Positions 26,002 through 35,502 of a stretch of 64,000 bases of DNA are shown here, one piece after another; within the stretch, counting starts at the first letter, position 1; each line of letters begins with the position of its first letter. The notes below the pieces were generated by a model, which was given only the letters and a program-made list of their open reading frames with translations, searched no databases and was not told where the DNA came from. The position numbers and the translations under genes are program-made. The stretch comes from Pseudobdellovibrionaceae bacterium (GTDB lineage: Bacteria > Bdellovibrionota > Bdellovibrionia > Bdellovibrionales > Bdellovibrionaceae): assembly GCA_019637915.1 (NCBI GenBank), contig JAHBUV010000001.1, positions 3,193,934-3,257,933 on the forward strand. Direction: 5' to 3'.

Positions 26002-27209
26002 AGCGAAGCCAATTTTTCTCTGATTTCTACAGGATGTTTGACGGCGATGCGGATGATTTCACAGATGTGCTTGATGGATTCGATGTTTACAGATGATCCA
26101 TTAGGAAGGGACATGACTCGTTGGCAGAGGCTTTTGGTCTCTGGAAGCTCTTTCCCAGATTGAGGAAAGTCTGTTTTGTAAGGCTCCATTTCATGAACCC
26201 CAGGATAGAAATACTTTCGAGCAAGGACATTTTCTGAATGAAGAATTTGAACGAGCTGGTCTCTGGTAAGGCCGGTTTGACTCTCATCCACTTCCAAAAT
26301 AATGTATTGAAAGTTCCTTTTTTCATTTTTTTCGTACTGAAATACCTTGATACCGTTAAGATTTTTTAGCTCATTGTTATAGAACTGAAAGTTACGTTGA
26401 TTGATTTCAATGAAAGAATCGATGGATTCGAGACTTGTCAGGCCCATGGCGGCAGAGACCTCAGTCATTTTCCCGTTTGTTCCTGGAAAAACAACCTTAT
26501 CAAGACCAGAGAAGCCAAAATTTTTCATCAGTCTGATTTTGGAGGCTAATTCGGAGTTATTTGTTGTAATGGCGCCACCTTCAAAACTGTTGAAAAATTT
26601 TGTAGCATGAAAACTAAAAACCTCTGCATCGCCGAAGTTTCCAATCATTTGACCGCGGTGCGCGCTGCCCATTGCATGGGCAGCATCGAACAGAAGCTTA
26701 AGCTTCTGTTCACGAACAAGATTTGTCAGGGCTTCGATTTCGCAAGGTTGACCCCAAACATGCACGCCCACAATACCTGTTGTGCGCGGAGTAATTTTTC
26801 TTCGAACGCTTTCAATATCTAAGCAGTGGGTTTGTGGGTTCACATCGCAAAAGACAGGGGTAATCTTTTGCCATTGAAGTGCGTGCGCAGTGGCGACAAA
26901 TGTAAAAGAGGGAACGATGACTTCACCGGACAAGTCGAGCGCGCGTGCTGCTATTTCCAAGGCGATTGTTGCATTGCAGACCACGATACAATGTTTCACG
27001 CCAAGATAGTCGCAAATTTTTTGCTCGAACTCTTGAACGAAGGGCCCGTTGTTGGTGAACCAGCGGCGATCGAACATGTCTTCAACTCTCTGTAAAAAGC
27101 GCTTGCGATCACCAACATTAGGACGGCCCACATGCAACTTTTCTTCGAAACTGGGTATTCCAGAAAAAATAGCTAATTCATCCAGTTTTTTCTTATCCAA
27201 GATGTCCAT
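25998..27209 (-). CDS. DegT/DnrJ/EryC1-type sugar aminotransferase
   Basis: 403-residue PLP enzyme. The Schiff-base Lys is K204 in VFSFHATKFFNSFEGG, the PLP-phosphate region is FDAAHAMGSAHRG, and the N-terminal nucleotide-sugar side has VPSFTFVATAHALQW. It would transfer an amino group to a keto-deoxysugar nucleotide; dTDP-4-keto-6-deoxyglucose from RmlA/RmlB is one available substrate. It is the first gene of the operon with the ATP-grasp/HAD protein and the methyltransferase (4-bp overlaps). About 30 N-terminal residues precede the normal family start. Confidence 0.87.
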   Translation of the reverse strand: MDILDKKKLDELAIFSGIPSFEEKLHVGRPNVGDRKRFLQRVEDMFDRRWFTNNGPFVQEFEQKICDYLGVKHCIVVCNATIALEIAARALDLSGEVIVPSFTFVATAHALQWQKITPVFCDVNPQTHCLDIESVRRKITPRTTGIVGVHVWGQPCEIEALTNLVREQKLKLLFDAAHAMGSAHRGQMIGNFGDAEVFSFHATKFFNSFEGGAITTNNSELASKIRLMKNFGFSGLDKVVFPGTNGKMTEVSAAMGLTSLESIDSFIEINQRNFQFYNNELKNLNGIKVFQYEKNEKRNFQYIILEVDESQTGLTRDQLVQILHSENVLARKYFYPGVHEMEPYKTDFPQSGKELPETKSLCQRVMSLPNGSSVNIESIKHICEIIRIAVKHPVEIREKLASL

Positions 27210-27959
27210 CCATTTTAGCCTCTAAGCCGTTCTTTGTCTGATCAGAGTTTCAAGAAAGCTTTTTGTGGAAAATTACGATAACCACTAGAAAATCACTTTC
27301 TTCGGCTTCGAATCAATCAAAATTTTAGCAGCATCTTCGCTGTTAAAACCTGACCTTGCAGTATGTTTTTCGATCATGACTCAGCTGCTCTTCGAGCATA
27401 TTAAATGCGACGCATTAAAGACGCGGATTGGTAAATTTGACGTTGAGGTGCGGCAGCACCGATAAGCGAAAAAGAATAGCGTGTTTTTCCTTCAATCAGA
27501 TTCCAGCACTATCCGCGCATTTGGCGTGACCTCATGCCTAAAAAATATGCTGCTGCATTTTGATGCTTCAGAATCGCTAGTCAGCAAACGTCAAACCTAA
27601 CTCAAAAAAGCTCGTCGATTTCAGGAATAAGGAGAGACTTTCATTTAATAGTGGATATTTTTTGTTTTATTATCGGACCCAATAAGTCGAACGTCTGCCC
27701 AGAATATTTGCCAGACGAAATTATCCCATCCCCAAAAAGGTACAGTAGTTTCCTTTGTATAATTCCAAGTAAGCTCAAAAAATATCACGGTTTATAATCC
27801 AACGGATGATTTACTCCATCTTAAGAAGACTATGGAGGTTGGCTATATCGGATTTTGGAGGCATAAAGTTGAAAATTTATCCTTAGGCCTGATCAATGCG
27901 AAGGAGAATCCAGACGCGCTCATTGCGGTATGAGGGGGGGCGTTTTGGTCGCGGATTTC
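27210..27959. other. 750-bp gene-poor gap with coding remnants
   Basis: No intact gene. On the minus strand a 47-codon frame (27645-27788) encodes a coherent Trp-rich stretch (VPFWGWDNFVWQIFWADVRL) that is cut off by a stop codon just upstream of its GTG. On the plus strand an overlapping region ends at 27931 with a frame reading MEVGYIGFWRHKVENLSLG, also without a complete gene. The composition matches the AT-rich island. The likeliest reading is decayed genes at a rearrangement point between the minus-strand operon and the next glycosyltransferase gene. Confidence 0.45.
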
Positions 27960-29312
27960 TCAGTCGATAAACAGACATTTTTTGCTTAGTATCGATTGGA
28001 ATGTTTTAATTCTCTTCTCTGTTTGATTTTTTGCTGAGCAGGTCTGTCTAACGATCTCTCTACCGTTTTCACCGATCCTATACAATAGGGAAACGTTTTT
28101 ATAATGTTGAATAATCTGATCTGCGATGTCCTGAGGATCATGATTTATCAAAATAAAGTCTTCGCCGTTTTTAAGGCATATATTCTGATTGAGGTCATCG
28201 GCGACAAAAAGCGTGACTCCAGTGGAAGCCGCATCAATACCGAGAGGAAATCCGTCGAAATTTCCTGGGAAAAGTTGGCTAGAACGATTCGGCGCTAAAA
28301 AAATATCCATTTGAGAATAAAAGGGGAGAAAAAAAGACGGCGGCTGGAAACCATAAAAAACAAGATTATTTTTAATGTCTCTAACGTCGATGTCATTTTC
28401 ATCAAAATTGCCAACGACATGAAATCGAATGTCTATTTTCTCTTTGAGAAGATGGGCTACCTTGATGAAAAGGTCATATCCTTTATCTCTACCATGTTCT
28501 GAATATTTAGCTGCGACAAAGCAGATATCAAAAGTGCTTTTTGTTTTTCCGTAGAATAATTTAGGTGGCGATTTTTCAAAATCGATGGAAATAACGCCAC
28601 CCCAAATAAATTCTATCTTTTCAGGATCGCAAAATTTTTTATCAAGCAGGTAGTTGAGTGTGATTTTTTGAGTGACAAAGACTCTTTTAAAGCATTGGCT
28701 GCTCAGTATTTCCCTGAGCATTTGATCAGAACCCGGGTGATTTAGCCCAAACCCTCCGCCAGGATAAAGGGTAAACACAAAATCGATTGAGTTTTTTTCG
28801 AAGAAAGGGAGAAGTGTGTGTGTTGTTCCAAGAAAAAAAGAGTATGCCAGGCCAAATTGATATTTTCGGCTGGGAAAAAGGTATTTCACTCGCTCTGCAT
28901 ATTGAGGGTAAAATTTCGCATATAGTTTTTTATTCTTTTTAAAAGTCTTTTCGTCGGTACCGTACCCGTGTTGAAACCATGCGTTTTTCCCGGGAAGCAT
29001 CGGATAGATGGTGAAGCTTTTGAACAGAGGTAGTTTTTGAAAGTATTCGTTGATTTCGGCGTTTCTAAATCCTAATGGCTGGGCTTGAGGAAAGGTGTCA
29101 TCAAGCACAACCAGTTTTTCGAAGACGGTCGGTCGCAATTCTTTCTGAAAAGATATAATTGCTGATTTTGAGATGGATTCAATTTTACGGTATACTTTCC
29201 AGAGAAGGCGAAGGGTTTCAGTGGCGCGTTTAATGAATTTTTTTAAGCGAAGCTTGTTCGTTATATCAATGGCGATACACCTGATCTTCTCTCTGGCTTG
29301 AGAATTTTCCAA
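27960..29312 (-). CDS. Family 4-like (GT-B) glycosyltransferase
   Basis: 450-residue protein. The C-terminal half has GT-B features: FDICFVAAKYSEHGRDKGYD opening the second Rossmann domain, IRFHVVGNFDEND, LVFYGFQPPSFFLPFYSQ, and the donor-site region FDGFPLGIDAASTGV, which has Asp where EX7E retaining enzymes usually have Glu. The N-terminal 100 residues are helical and basic with no assignment. It is weakly related to standard GT4 enzymes. It stands alone, divergent from a GT2 gene. Substrate unknown. Confidence 0.75.
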   Translation of the reverse strand: MENSQAREKIRCIAIDITNKLRLKKFIKRATETLRLLWKVYRKIESISKSAIISFQKELRPTVFEKLVVLDDTFPQAQPLGFRNAEINEYFQKLPLFKSFTIYPMLPGKNAWFQHGYGTDEKTFKKNKKLYAKFYPQYAERVKYLFPSRKYQFGLAYSFFLGTTHTLLPFFEKNSIDFVFTLYPGGGFGLNHPGSDQMLREILSSQCFKRVFVTQKITLNYLLDKKFCDPEKIEFIWGGVISIDFEKSPPKLFYGKTKSTFDICFVAAKYSEHGRDKGYDLFIKVAHLLKEKIDIRFHVVGNFDENDIDVRDIKNNLVFYGFQPPSFFLPFYSQMDIFLAPNRSSQLFPGNFDGFPLGIDAASTGVTLFVADDLNQNICLKNGEDFILINHDPQDIADQIIQHYKNVSLLYRIGENGREIVRQTCSAKNQTEKRIKTFQSILSKKCLFID

Positions 29313-29617
29313 ATCTATTTACCTTGCGACTTTGAATTTTTTAGAAGTTTTTTGGTCATTCACCCTCAGGCCAGTTTAATATAGATTAACTCAAGTCTTC
29401 TTTCTACAGTTGAATCCGTTGAGAAAAGGGGGTTTGGTGAAGCAGGCAAAATGAATGGGATAAGAGGGCTCAATGGACATGATTTTGTCTGCCTAGACTT
29501 TCTTTCATGTTTTCTGAAGAGATAAGTTCTTTTGTGTTGTCGGCCTCTTGTTTGGCGCGCCGCATTTATTATTTTGTTTCTGGCTTGAGCTTCGCTACTC
29601 TCTTAGATTTGTTATTC
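29313..29617. other. Divergent intergenic region
   Basis: 305 bp between the minus-strand GT-B gene and the plus-strand GT2 gene, AT-rich, presumably carrying both promoters. The downstream 111 bp could encode an N-terminal extension of the GT2 gene from ATG 29507, but neither start has a convincing ribosome site. No repeat or structured RNA seen. Confidence 0.35.
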
Positions 29618-30679
29618 ATGCCGAACAAACCAGATATTACGATTATTTGTATCACTTATAATCATGAGCAGTTCATTGCTCAAGCGCTTGAATCATTTAT
29701 TACCCAGAAAACCAATTACTCTTTTGAAATTCTGATTGGTGAAGATGCGTCCACAGATGGAACCCGATCGATCATTGAAGGCTACGAACATCGATATCCT
29801 GGAATTATCCGTCCGCTTTATCGAGAGAAAAATTTAGGTGCGTATGAAAACTTCCGAGATTGCTTGCGTCAAGCACGTGGAAAATTCATTTCCCTGTGCG
29901 AAGGGGATGACTTTTTCATCGCCCCTGAAAAATTGCAGCTACAAGCTGACTTTTTAAAAAAAAACCAGGATTACGCTCTTTGTTTTCACCGTACAAAACA
30001 TTTTTTTGAAGATCAAAGCCTAGGGGAGGACGAGGTTTATCCAAATCCTACAGACCAGCACGAATTTACTTTGCAGGATCTTCTCAGGGCCAATTTCATT
30101 AGCACTCCTTCTGTGATGTACCGGCGCCAAAACTATTCTTTATTCTCTTCTGCGGACATGCTTCCGTTGGATTGGTATTGTCATATTTTTCATGCGCAAT
30201 TTGGCAAGATTGGTTTTGTTGATCATATAATGTCGGCTTATCGCAAGCACTCCGGCGGTTTATGGTGGGACAGCCACTCGGAAAGGGAAAATCTTTTGCG
30301 ACGAAATGGTGTTCTTATGCTGCGAGCATATAGGGAGATTTTTTTGATTTTTCAGAAGGATCCCGCGAGTGTGAACATTATTTTGCATGGTTTAAGTCAG
30401 CTCGTCGAAAATATTATGAGGGCTGATGCAAAAAGTCAGGCCTATACGATTCGGCAGCAATTTGCTGACTGGCCTGAGTTGAATGAAATCATTTATCATC
30501 TTGCCGTGGCTTGCTCTAAGCAGATTTCAGAGATTACTTCATCAAAAAAGTGGAAATTGATCCTCTTATTAGATAGGTGGGCTTATCGTTTAAGAGTTAA
30601 GCCCATTATATCAATGCTACGTAAAGTCTCTAATTTCGTAACAAAAAAGACTAATAGCGGAATAAGTTCCAAACCTTAA
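29618..30679 (+). CDS. Family 2 glycosyltransferase
   Basis: 353-residue GT-A enzyme. It opens with PDITIICITYNHEQFIAQAL and contains LIGEDASTDGT and the DxD-type motif FISLCEGDDFFIAPEKLQLQ cut as FISLCEGDDFF, at about residues 90-100. I place the start at ATG 29618 because the fold begins there; ATG 29507 would add a 37-residue hydrophobic extension of doubtful origin. The C-terminal 100 residues are helical and basic. The last 29 bp overlap the convergent 692-residue glycosyltransferase gene. Confidence 0.82.
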   Translation: MPNKPDITIICITYNHEQFIAQALESFITQKTNYSFEILIGEDASTDGTRSIIEGYEHRYPGIIRPLYREKNLGAYENFRDCLRQARGKFISLCEGDDFFIAPEKLQLQADFLKKNQDYALCFHRTKHFFEDQSLGEDEVYPNPTDQHEFTLQDLLRANFISTPSVMYRRQNYSLFSSADMLPLDWYCHIFHAQFGKIGFVDHIMSAYRKHSGGLWWDSHSERENLLRRNGVLMLRAYREIFLIFQKDPASVNIILHGLSQLVENIMRADAKSQAYTIRQQFADWPELNEIIYHLAVACSKQISEITSSKKWKLILLLDRWAYRLRVKPIISMLRKVSNFVTKKTNSGISSKP

Positions 30680-32729
30680 TTTTCATCGCCCTAACAATAC
30701 TTAAGTTTTCAGACATGGGCTTGAGCCAAAAATACACGGGTTTGCTATAATAAATTGAGCGAAGAAGTATAAACATCCTATGCGAAAATCCAGGGATCAT
30801 GGATGATTTAGATCTTAAAGCTGTATCTAATAAAGTTAGATATTTTGCCATTGTTGTTGATCTTGGTACCCTCATTTCATGTAGAAACTCCGCAAACATT
30901 TTTGACGAATTATTTGGATTGAAGTGTTGAACGCACAAGTCATGAAGCTGTTTGATCAGCCTGTCGCGGACCTCTTTTTTTGAAACTTCAGCGACCATCA
31001 TGGCGGCTTCTCTGACGGTTGTTGCTTTAAATGGCCAGTCTATTTCATTTAGGTAATCTTCCTTGAAGACAATAGGTATGGCCTCTAGGAGATGCGAAAT
31101 GAGCATAACGTTGGGATTTTTGTAAATTGAGTTTCCGCTTTTCGATGGCGGGTGAATAATCACATCAAGCTCAAGGCTTTTCCATTTCGCTAAGAATTGA
31201 TGCGGCGAGGTGAGTGGAGGGATAGGATGGATCCTACTATTTGCGGCATATGCTGTTGTATCTTTTGCTGAGAGATAAATATGCGCATCAGGATAAAGAT
31301 CGAGCAAATTTTTAATTAATTTTGGATTGCCTCTATGCACGCCGCCAAAAATTCCAATTCGCAAAGATCTTTCCGTTTGATGAATTTTACGAGAATTATT
31401 GGTTACTTTTCCGGAAATCGGTACGAAATAAGCGGGAAGATCGGGGAAGGAGGACTTAAAGTAATTTTTAAGGGCAAGGTTCGGGCAGACAACTGCATTA
31501 ATATGTCGCATTGATTGCGCGAAATCTTTTGAACCATACCAGTTAAATTCAGGATGATTTTTAGAAAGTAAAGGCAAGTTATCATCGCAGAGATAGAACA
31601 CGGGAAGTGACATTTCCTTCCATTTTTGAATAAAACGCAATCTTGAATGCTGCTGCAGTGAGCGGCAAATAACAACGAAGTCATATCGACAACTGACAGA
31701 AAGAATGGAAGCGGCATCCTCGGCGCCGCCGGCATAGTAATCGATCTTAAAAGACGGGTGGCTTAGATGATTGATCATGAGATAGGCGGACATTGTGAAG
31801 TCGCCAAGGAGCAAGCCTTTGAGTGGTCCCAGTTGAAGACGGTTATTCCTCAAATGGGCGTTACAGGCCTCTAAAATCTGTGATTTGCAGGAGTCTTTAA
31901 TGAGGTCATCGTTGACGGTATTTACTTGTGGGAAATTCTGTGGCAAGAGGTCTTGATCCCTCTCCATCGACATGCGCGTGGAGCTCAATACGCCATCCAG
32001 TGGGTATGTATTGCCGATAGAGTTTTTCCTTCTGGCGCCCCCTTCTTTTATGACAACATGAGGAAAAAATGTCAGGAAATACTTTTTGGAAATGCGTATC
32101 CAAAGGTCCCAATCGCAGATTCTCGAAAGAGAGACATGTGGATCATACAATCCCACGGTTTCAAGGACATCCCGATGCACGAGGACGCTTGAATTGCCAA
32201 TCATGTTGGCGTGGAGGAGGTTTTCTGAGTTTGATCCAGCGCCAATGAGCCAAACAGCGGGATTGTTCTTTCTGTCGGTATACGCCAATTCGCAAACACC
32301 ATGAATGAAGTGAATATTGTTTTTTTTTGCCTGCAAAACCATTTCAGAAAATCTCTCTGAGACAAATTCGACATCATCAAAGGCAAAAGCAATGTGTTCC
32401 CCGCGGCTTTGAATATAGGCTTCATACTCAGAGATGGCAGGTAGGCCAATGTTGCATTTGTGTTGGATAAGAATAAATCGAGGATCATTTTCAACAAGGG
32501 ATTGAAAGTAAGAAATGGATCCGTCACTCGAGCCATCGTCGACGATGATCATTTCCCAGGAGAAGTCTCTCATCTGCTGAACGCTTTGGATCATCCTTGT
32601 GACGTAGCCATCAGCATACCCGTTATAAGATGGGAGCAGGAAGGAGACATCGACAGAAACCGCACGTTTGGAGTGTTGCGTAAGGATTGCGTTGTCTTTG
32701 ATCAGGTCACATACAAATATAGGAGTCAT
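30651..32729 (-). CDS. Two-domain glycosyltransferase (GT2 plus GT-B-like)
   Basis: 692-residue protein. Residues about 25-260 are a GT2 domain (VSFLLPSYNGYADGYVTRMI, the VDDGSSDG motif at 63-70, IAFAFDDVEFVSERF as the DxD equivalent, and ICDWDLWIRISKKY). Residues about 300-640 resemble a GT-B fold (LLLGDFTMSAYLM, VFYLCDDNLPLL, LRIGIFGGVHRGNPKLI, LDVIIHPPSKSGNS). Such fusions usually add two consecutive sugars to a growing glycan. It overlaps the convergent GT2 gene by 29 bp. Activity of the second domain is an inference from fold pattern only. Confidence 0.78.
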   Translation of the reverse strand: MTPIFVCDLIKDNAILTQHSKRAVSVDVSFLLPSYNGYADGYVTRMIQSVQQMRDFSWEMIIVDDGSSDGSISYFQSLVENDPRFILIQHKCNIGLPAISEYEAYIQSRGEHIAFAFDDVEFVSERFSEMVLQAKKNNIHFIHGVCELAYTDRKNNPAVWLIGAGSNSENLLHANMIGNSSVLVHRDVLETVGLYDPHVSLSRICDWDLWIRISKKYFLTFFPHVVIKEGGARRKNSIGNTYPLDGVLSSTRMSMERDQDLLPQNFPQVNTVNDDLIKDSCKSQILEACNAHLRNNRLQLGPLKGLLLGDFTMSAYLMINHLSHPSFKIDYYAGGAEDAASILSVSCRYDFVVICRSLQQHSRLRFIQKWKEMSLPVFYLCDDNLPLLSKNHPEFNWYGSKDFAQSMRHINAVVCPNLALKNYFKSSFPDLPAYFVPISGKVTNNSRKIHQTERSLRIGIFGGVHRGNPKLIKNLLDLYPDAHIYLSAKDTTAYAANSRIHPIPPLTSPHQFLAKWKSLELDVIIHPPSKSGNSIYKNPNVMLISHLLEAIPIVFKEDYLNEIDWPFKATTVREAAMMVAEVSKKEVRDRLIKQLHDLCVQHFNPNNSSKMFAEFLHEMRVPRSTTMAKYLTLLDTALRSKSSMIPGFSHRMFILLRSIYYSKPVYFWLKPMSENLSIVRAMKIKVWNLFRY

Positions 32730-32905
32730 GTTTTTCTTTTTTTAAAGATTGATTTGGTAGGATCAGTTATTTATACGTCAAATAGATCAACGGAGACAAT
32801 GGAGAGGCATTGCGCAAATAGTTAATTTTCTTGAAGAAGATTGCTTGTCGGCGCAGTGTCTTGGCTCTGCAGATTGATGGTTAAGAAGGCTGGAGTGGGC
32901 TTAGG

Positions 32906-33373
32906 ATGAAAATTCGCTTGATTGAGGTGAATCCGGACGATAGAAGGCACGTGCAATTTCTCTTTGAGACAAGATCCCATCCGCAAGTTGTGCCGATGCT
33001 GTTTGGAGCTCCGCCGGATAGTTTTGAGGTGCACTATGCATGGCTCGGACGGGTTCAAAATGTTAGTCGAACATTGTTTCTTATCGAAAACGGCTCATCT
33101 GACTTATGTGGCTACTGTCAATTAACCCCTCAAGAGGACGGGGGGATTGAGCTTGGCTGGGTAATTCATCCGAACTACCAAGGTCTGGGTTATGGCAAGG
33201 ATTCAACGCGAGCTCTTGTGGGTGAAGCTCAGGAGCGTTACCCAAATCATGAAATTTATCTGCTTGTGAAGCGCGATAACCTGAAGGCAATTCATGTGTA
33301 TCGCGCTGTTGGTTTTGTGGAGGTGGGCTATGACTCCGCTACAGGATCTCTTAAAATGTCTTTTGTTCATTAA
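32906..33373 (+). CDS. GNAT-family N-acetyltransferase
   Basis: 155-residue acetyltransferase. The acetyl-CoA loop lies in GWVIHPNYQGLGYGKDSTRA (about 92-111, Q-x-x-G-x-G pattern) and the C-terminal family motif in NLKAIHVYRAVGF. The start MKIRLIEV is the first ATG. It overlaps the convergent aminotransferase gene by 23 bp. The pairing resembles FdtC/VioB- or PseH-type steps in which an aminotransferase product is N-acetylated, but GNATs with other targets look the same. Confidence 0.82.
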   Translation: MKIRLIEVNPDDRRHVQFLFETRSHPQVVPMLFGAPPDSFEVHYAWLGRVQNVSRTLFLIENGSSDLCGYCQLTPQEDGGIELGWVIHPNYQGLGYGKDSTRALVGEAQERYPNHEIYLLVKRDNLKAIHVYRAVGFVEVGYDSATGSLKMSFVH

Positions 33374-34514
33374 GAGTTACTTCTCCGGAATTCACAAAAT
33401 TTAAAACCTCGTTGGCTACAAGCAAGGCATCTTCTTCGTTCATCTTAAGATGGAGCGGAAGTGATAGAATTTCATGGCTGGCCTTTGTGGCCTTTGGACA
33501 CGTGCCTTTCCCGTGAGAGTAAATAGCGTATTCTGTGTTGTCGCGATAATGAACCCCAGGAAATATTTCTTTTTCATTCAGAAACTGCAGAAGAAGATCA
33601 CGATTTTGAACGCGAATCTGGAATAAATGTGTGCTGCTCTCGCAATCCGGATTAATTTCAATTAATTTGATTTTTTCGCTCCCAGCCAGAGTTTTTTTGT
33701 AAATTTGTGCCAGAGATCGTCGATGCGAGTTGTCTTTATCCAAGTACTTAAGCTGAACCATTCCGATTCCAGCCATGATGGAATTTCCATGATACTTAAA
33801 CCCGACCTCTTCAACATCATACATCCATTTGTAGTTTCCTTGGCGTCCCGTACGTGCGTAGGTGTCTTTATTGATGCCAAGCCAGCAAAGTTTACGGGCG
33901 CGCTCATCATCTTCTTTGTTGTTCCAGCAGATCATGCCGGAGTCGGCGGTTGGCAAATTTTTTACTGCTTGAAAGCTGAAAACAGAAACATCTGCTTCTC
34001 CGCCGACATGACGCCCGCGAATGCGAGTGCCAGCCATGTGGGCGGCATCAAGAATCAATTTTAAACCGTGTTTTTTACAAACGGCAACCACTTGCTCATA
34101 TCGACCGGTGTTGCCGCCAATGCCGACATAAATAACGGCTTTGGTTTTCGGGGAGATTTTTGCTTCGATGCTTTCCGGGCTCATGCAAAGGGAATCGTCA
34201 ACATCTGCAAAAACGGGCTTAAGGTCTTCATACATGATCGCATGGTTTGTTGAGACGAAAGTAAGTGGAGTGGTGATGACTTCATCGCCATCTTGCCAGC
34301 CATATTTGGTTTTCAGCATATATACAGCAAGATGCAAACCGGAAGTATTTGAATTCAGAAAATGCGCGTGAGAAAGGCCGGTATATTTTTTCCAGGCCTC
34401 TTCAAACTCGATAGTCTTAAATCCCAGCCCAGTCCAGCCCTTCTCAAGGCACTCTTTGATTTGCTCTAAGCACTCATCAACTCGGAAGGCCGGAATAAAC
34501 AATTGAACAGACAT
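33351..34514 (-). CDS. DegT/DnrJ/EryC1-type sugar aminotransferase
   Basis: 387-residue PLP aminotransferase with Lys K185 in VFSFQAVKNLPTADSG and the cofactor motif LILDAAHMAGTRIRG. An AGAGGTG site precedes ATG 34514. It is downstream of rmlB-rmlA-rmlD on the same strand. Since RmlA/RmlB make dTDP-4-keto-6-deoxyglucose, this enzyme may divert that intermediate to an amino-deoxysugar, acetylated by the neighbouring GNAT protein. It is the third DegT-family gene in the window and the most diverged. Confidence 0.87.
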   Translation of the reverse strand: MSVQLFIPAFRVDECLEQIKECLEKGWTGLGFKTIEFEEAWKKYTGLSHAHFLNSNTSGLHLAVYMLKTKYGWQDGDEVITTPLTFVSTNHAIMYEDLKPVFADVDDSLCMSPESIEAKISPKTKAVIYVGIGGNTGRYEQVVAVCKKHGLKLILDAAHMAGTRIRGRHVGGEADVSVFSFQAVKNLPTADSGMICWNNKEDDERARKLCWLGINKDTYARTGRQGNYKWMYDVEEVGFKYHGNSIMAGIGMVQLKYLDKDNSHRRSLAQIYKKTLAGSEKIKLIEINPDCESSTHLFQIRVQNRDLLLQFLNEKEIFPGVHYRDNTEYAIYSHGKGTCPKATKASHEILSLPLHLKMNEEDALLVANEVLNFVNSGEVTLNEQKTF

Positions 34515-34536
34515 TTTTCACCTCTTTTGAAATAAT

Positions 34537-35445
34537 TTATACGTCAAGAGTGCCTAGGGAAGACAGTTTGATATTCTGAAGGATACAGGCGGCAAGGCTT
34601 TCATCCCAGCTGTTCAGATGAATTCCGAAAGTTTTTTTTATCTTGCTTGTGTCCATTTTGGAATTAAGGGGACGTTTTGCGGGGGTTGGGTAGTCACTCG
34701 TTTGAATGGCGGTTACATGTTCGACTTTAAGATTACGCCCGAATTGACGTTCCAGCTTAAAAATTTCGCATGCAAATTGATACCAGCTCACATAACCGTC
34801 ATTGCACACATGAAAAATGCCGCTTTCGCCTATTTCCCCGTGCGTGGAGCGAATTATTTCGAGGGTTGCAGTGGCAATATCTCGAGCAGAACTGGGGGAG
34901 CCAATCTGGTCATCAACGACGCGAATTTGCTCGCGTTCTTGCCCAAGCTTCAGCATGGTCATGTAAAAGTTCATACCGCGGGGGGCATAGAGCCAAGAGG
35001 TTCTAAGGATAAGGGCGTGGGCGCCGCTGTCCAAGATCCTTTTTTCGCCTTCTAATTTGCTTTTCCCATAAACATTCAATGGGTTTGTTTGATCGCTTTC
35101 CCGCCACAGGCCATCTTTATCGCCATCAAAAACATAGTCAGTTGAATAGTGAAAAAGAGATGCTTTGTTTTTCGCGCACCATCCTGCTATGTGCCCGGGC
35201 GCGACGGCATTGATCTGAACTGCCTCATCGCGCATTTGTTCTGCTAGGTCCACTTTTGTAAAAGCCGCGGCGTTAATCACCACAGTCGGCTGATGGTTAT
35301 CGAGGAAGCGAAGTGCGGCGTCGCCGCCATCGCGGAAGTCCACCTCTTCTTTGCCTGCTTGAATGAAGAAGTCTCCTCTTGCGTGAAGTTCTTCAGCCAA
35401 GGCAGACCCTATATTCCCAAATTTTCCAAAAATTAAAATCTTCAT
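34537..35445 (-). CDS. rmlD: dTDP-4-dehydrorhamnose reductase
   Basis: 302-residue short-chain dehydrogenase, the last step to dTDP-L-rhamnose. The NADPH motif is FGKFGNIGSALAEEL, with the first Gly positions slightly unusual (GxxGxxG as GKFGNIG). The catalytic Y-x-x-x-K is in NVYGKSKLEGEK and the Asp/Tyr motif in STDYVFDG. C-terminal RPLNSKMDTSKIKKTFG matches the family (RPxxSxLDxxK). It is 57 bp from rmlA and 22 bp from the downstream aminotransferase. Confidence 0.92.
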   Translation of the reverse strand: MKILIFGKFGNIGSALAEELHARGDFFIQAGKEEVDFRDGGDAALRFLDNHQPTVVINAAAFTKVDLAEQMRDEAVQINAVAPGHIAGWCAKNKASLFHYSTDYVFDGDKDGLWRESDQTNPLNVYGKSKLEGEKRILDSGAHALILRTSWLYAPRGMNFYMTMLKLGQEREQIRVVDDQIGSPSSARDIATATLEIIRSTHGEIGESGIFHVCNDGYVSWYQFACEIFKLERQFGRNLKVEHVTAIQTSDYPTPAKRPLNSKMDTSKIKKTFGIHLNSWDESLAACILQNIKLSSLGTLDV

Positions 35446-35502
35446 TTTGGGCTCGCTAGGTGGAAGGGAGCAACCCTCATTTCTGTAGCGCTGCGGCGTA
35501 TT

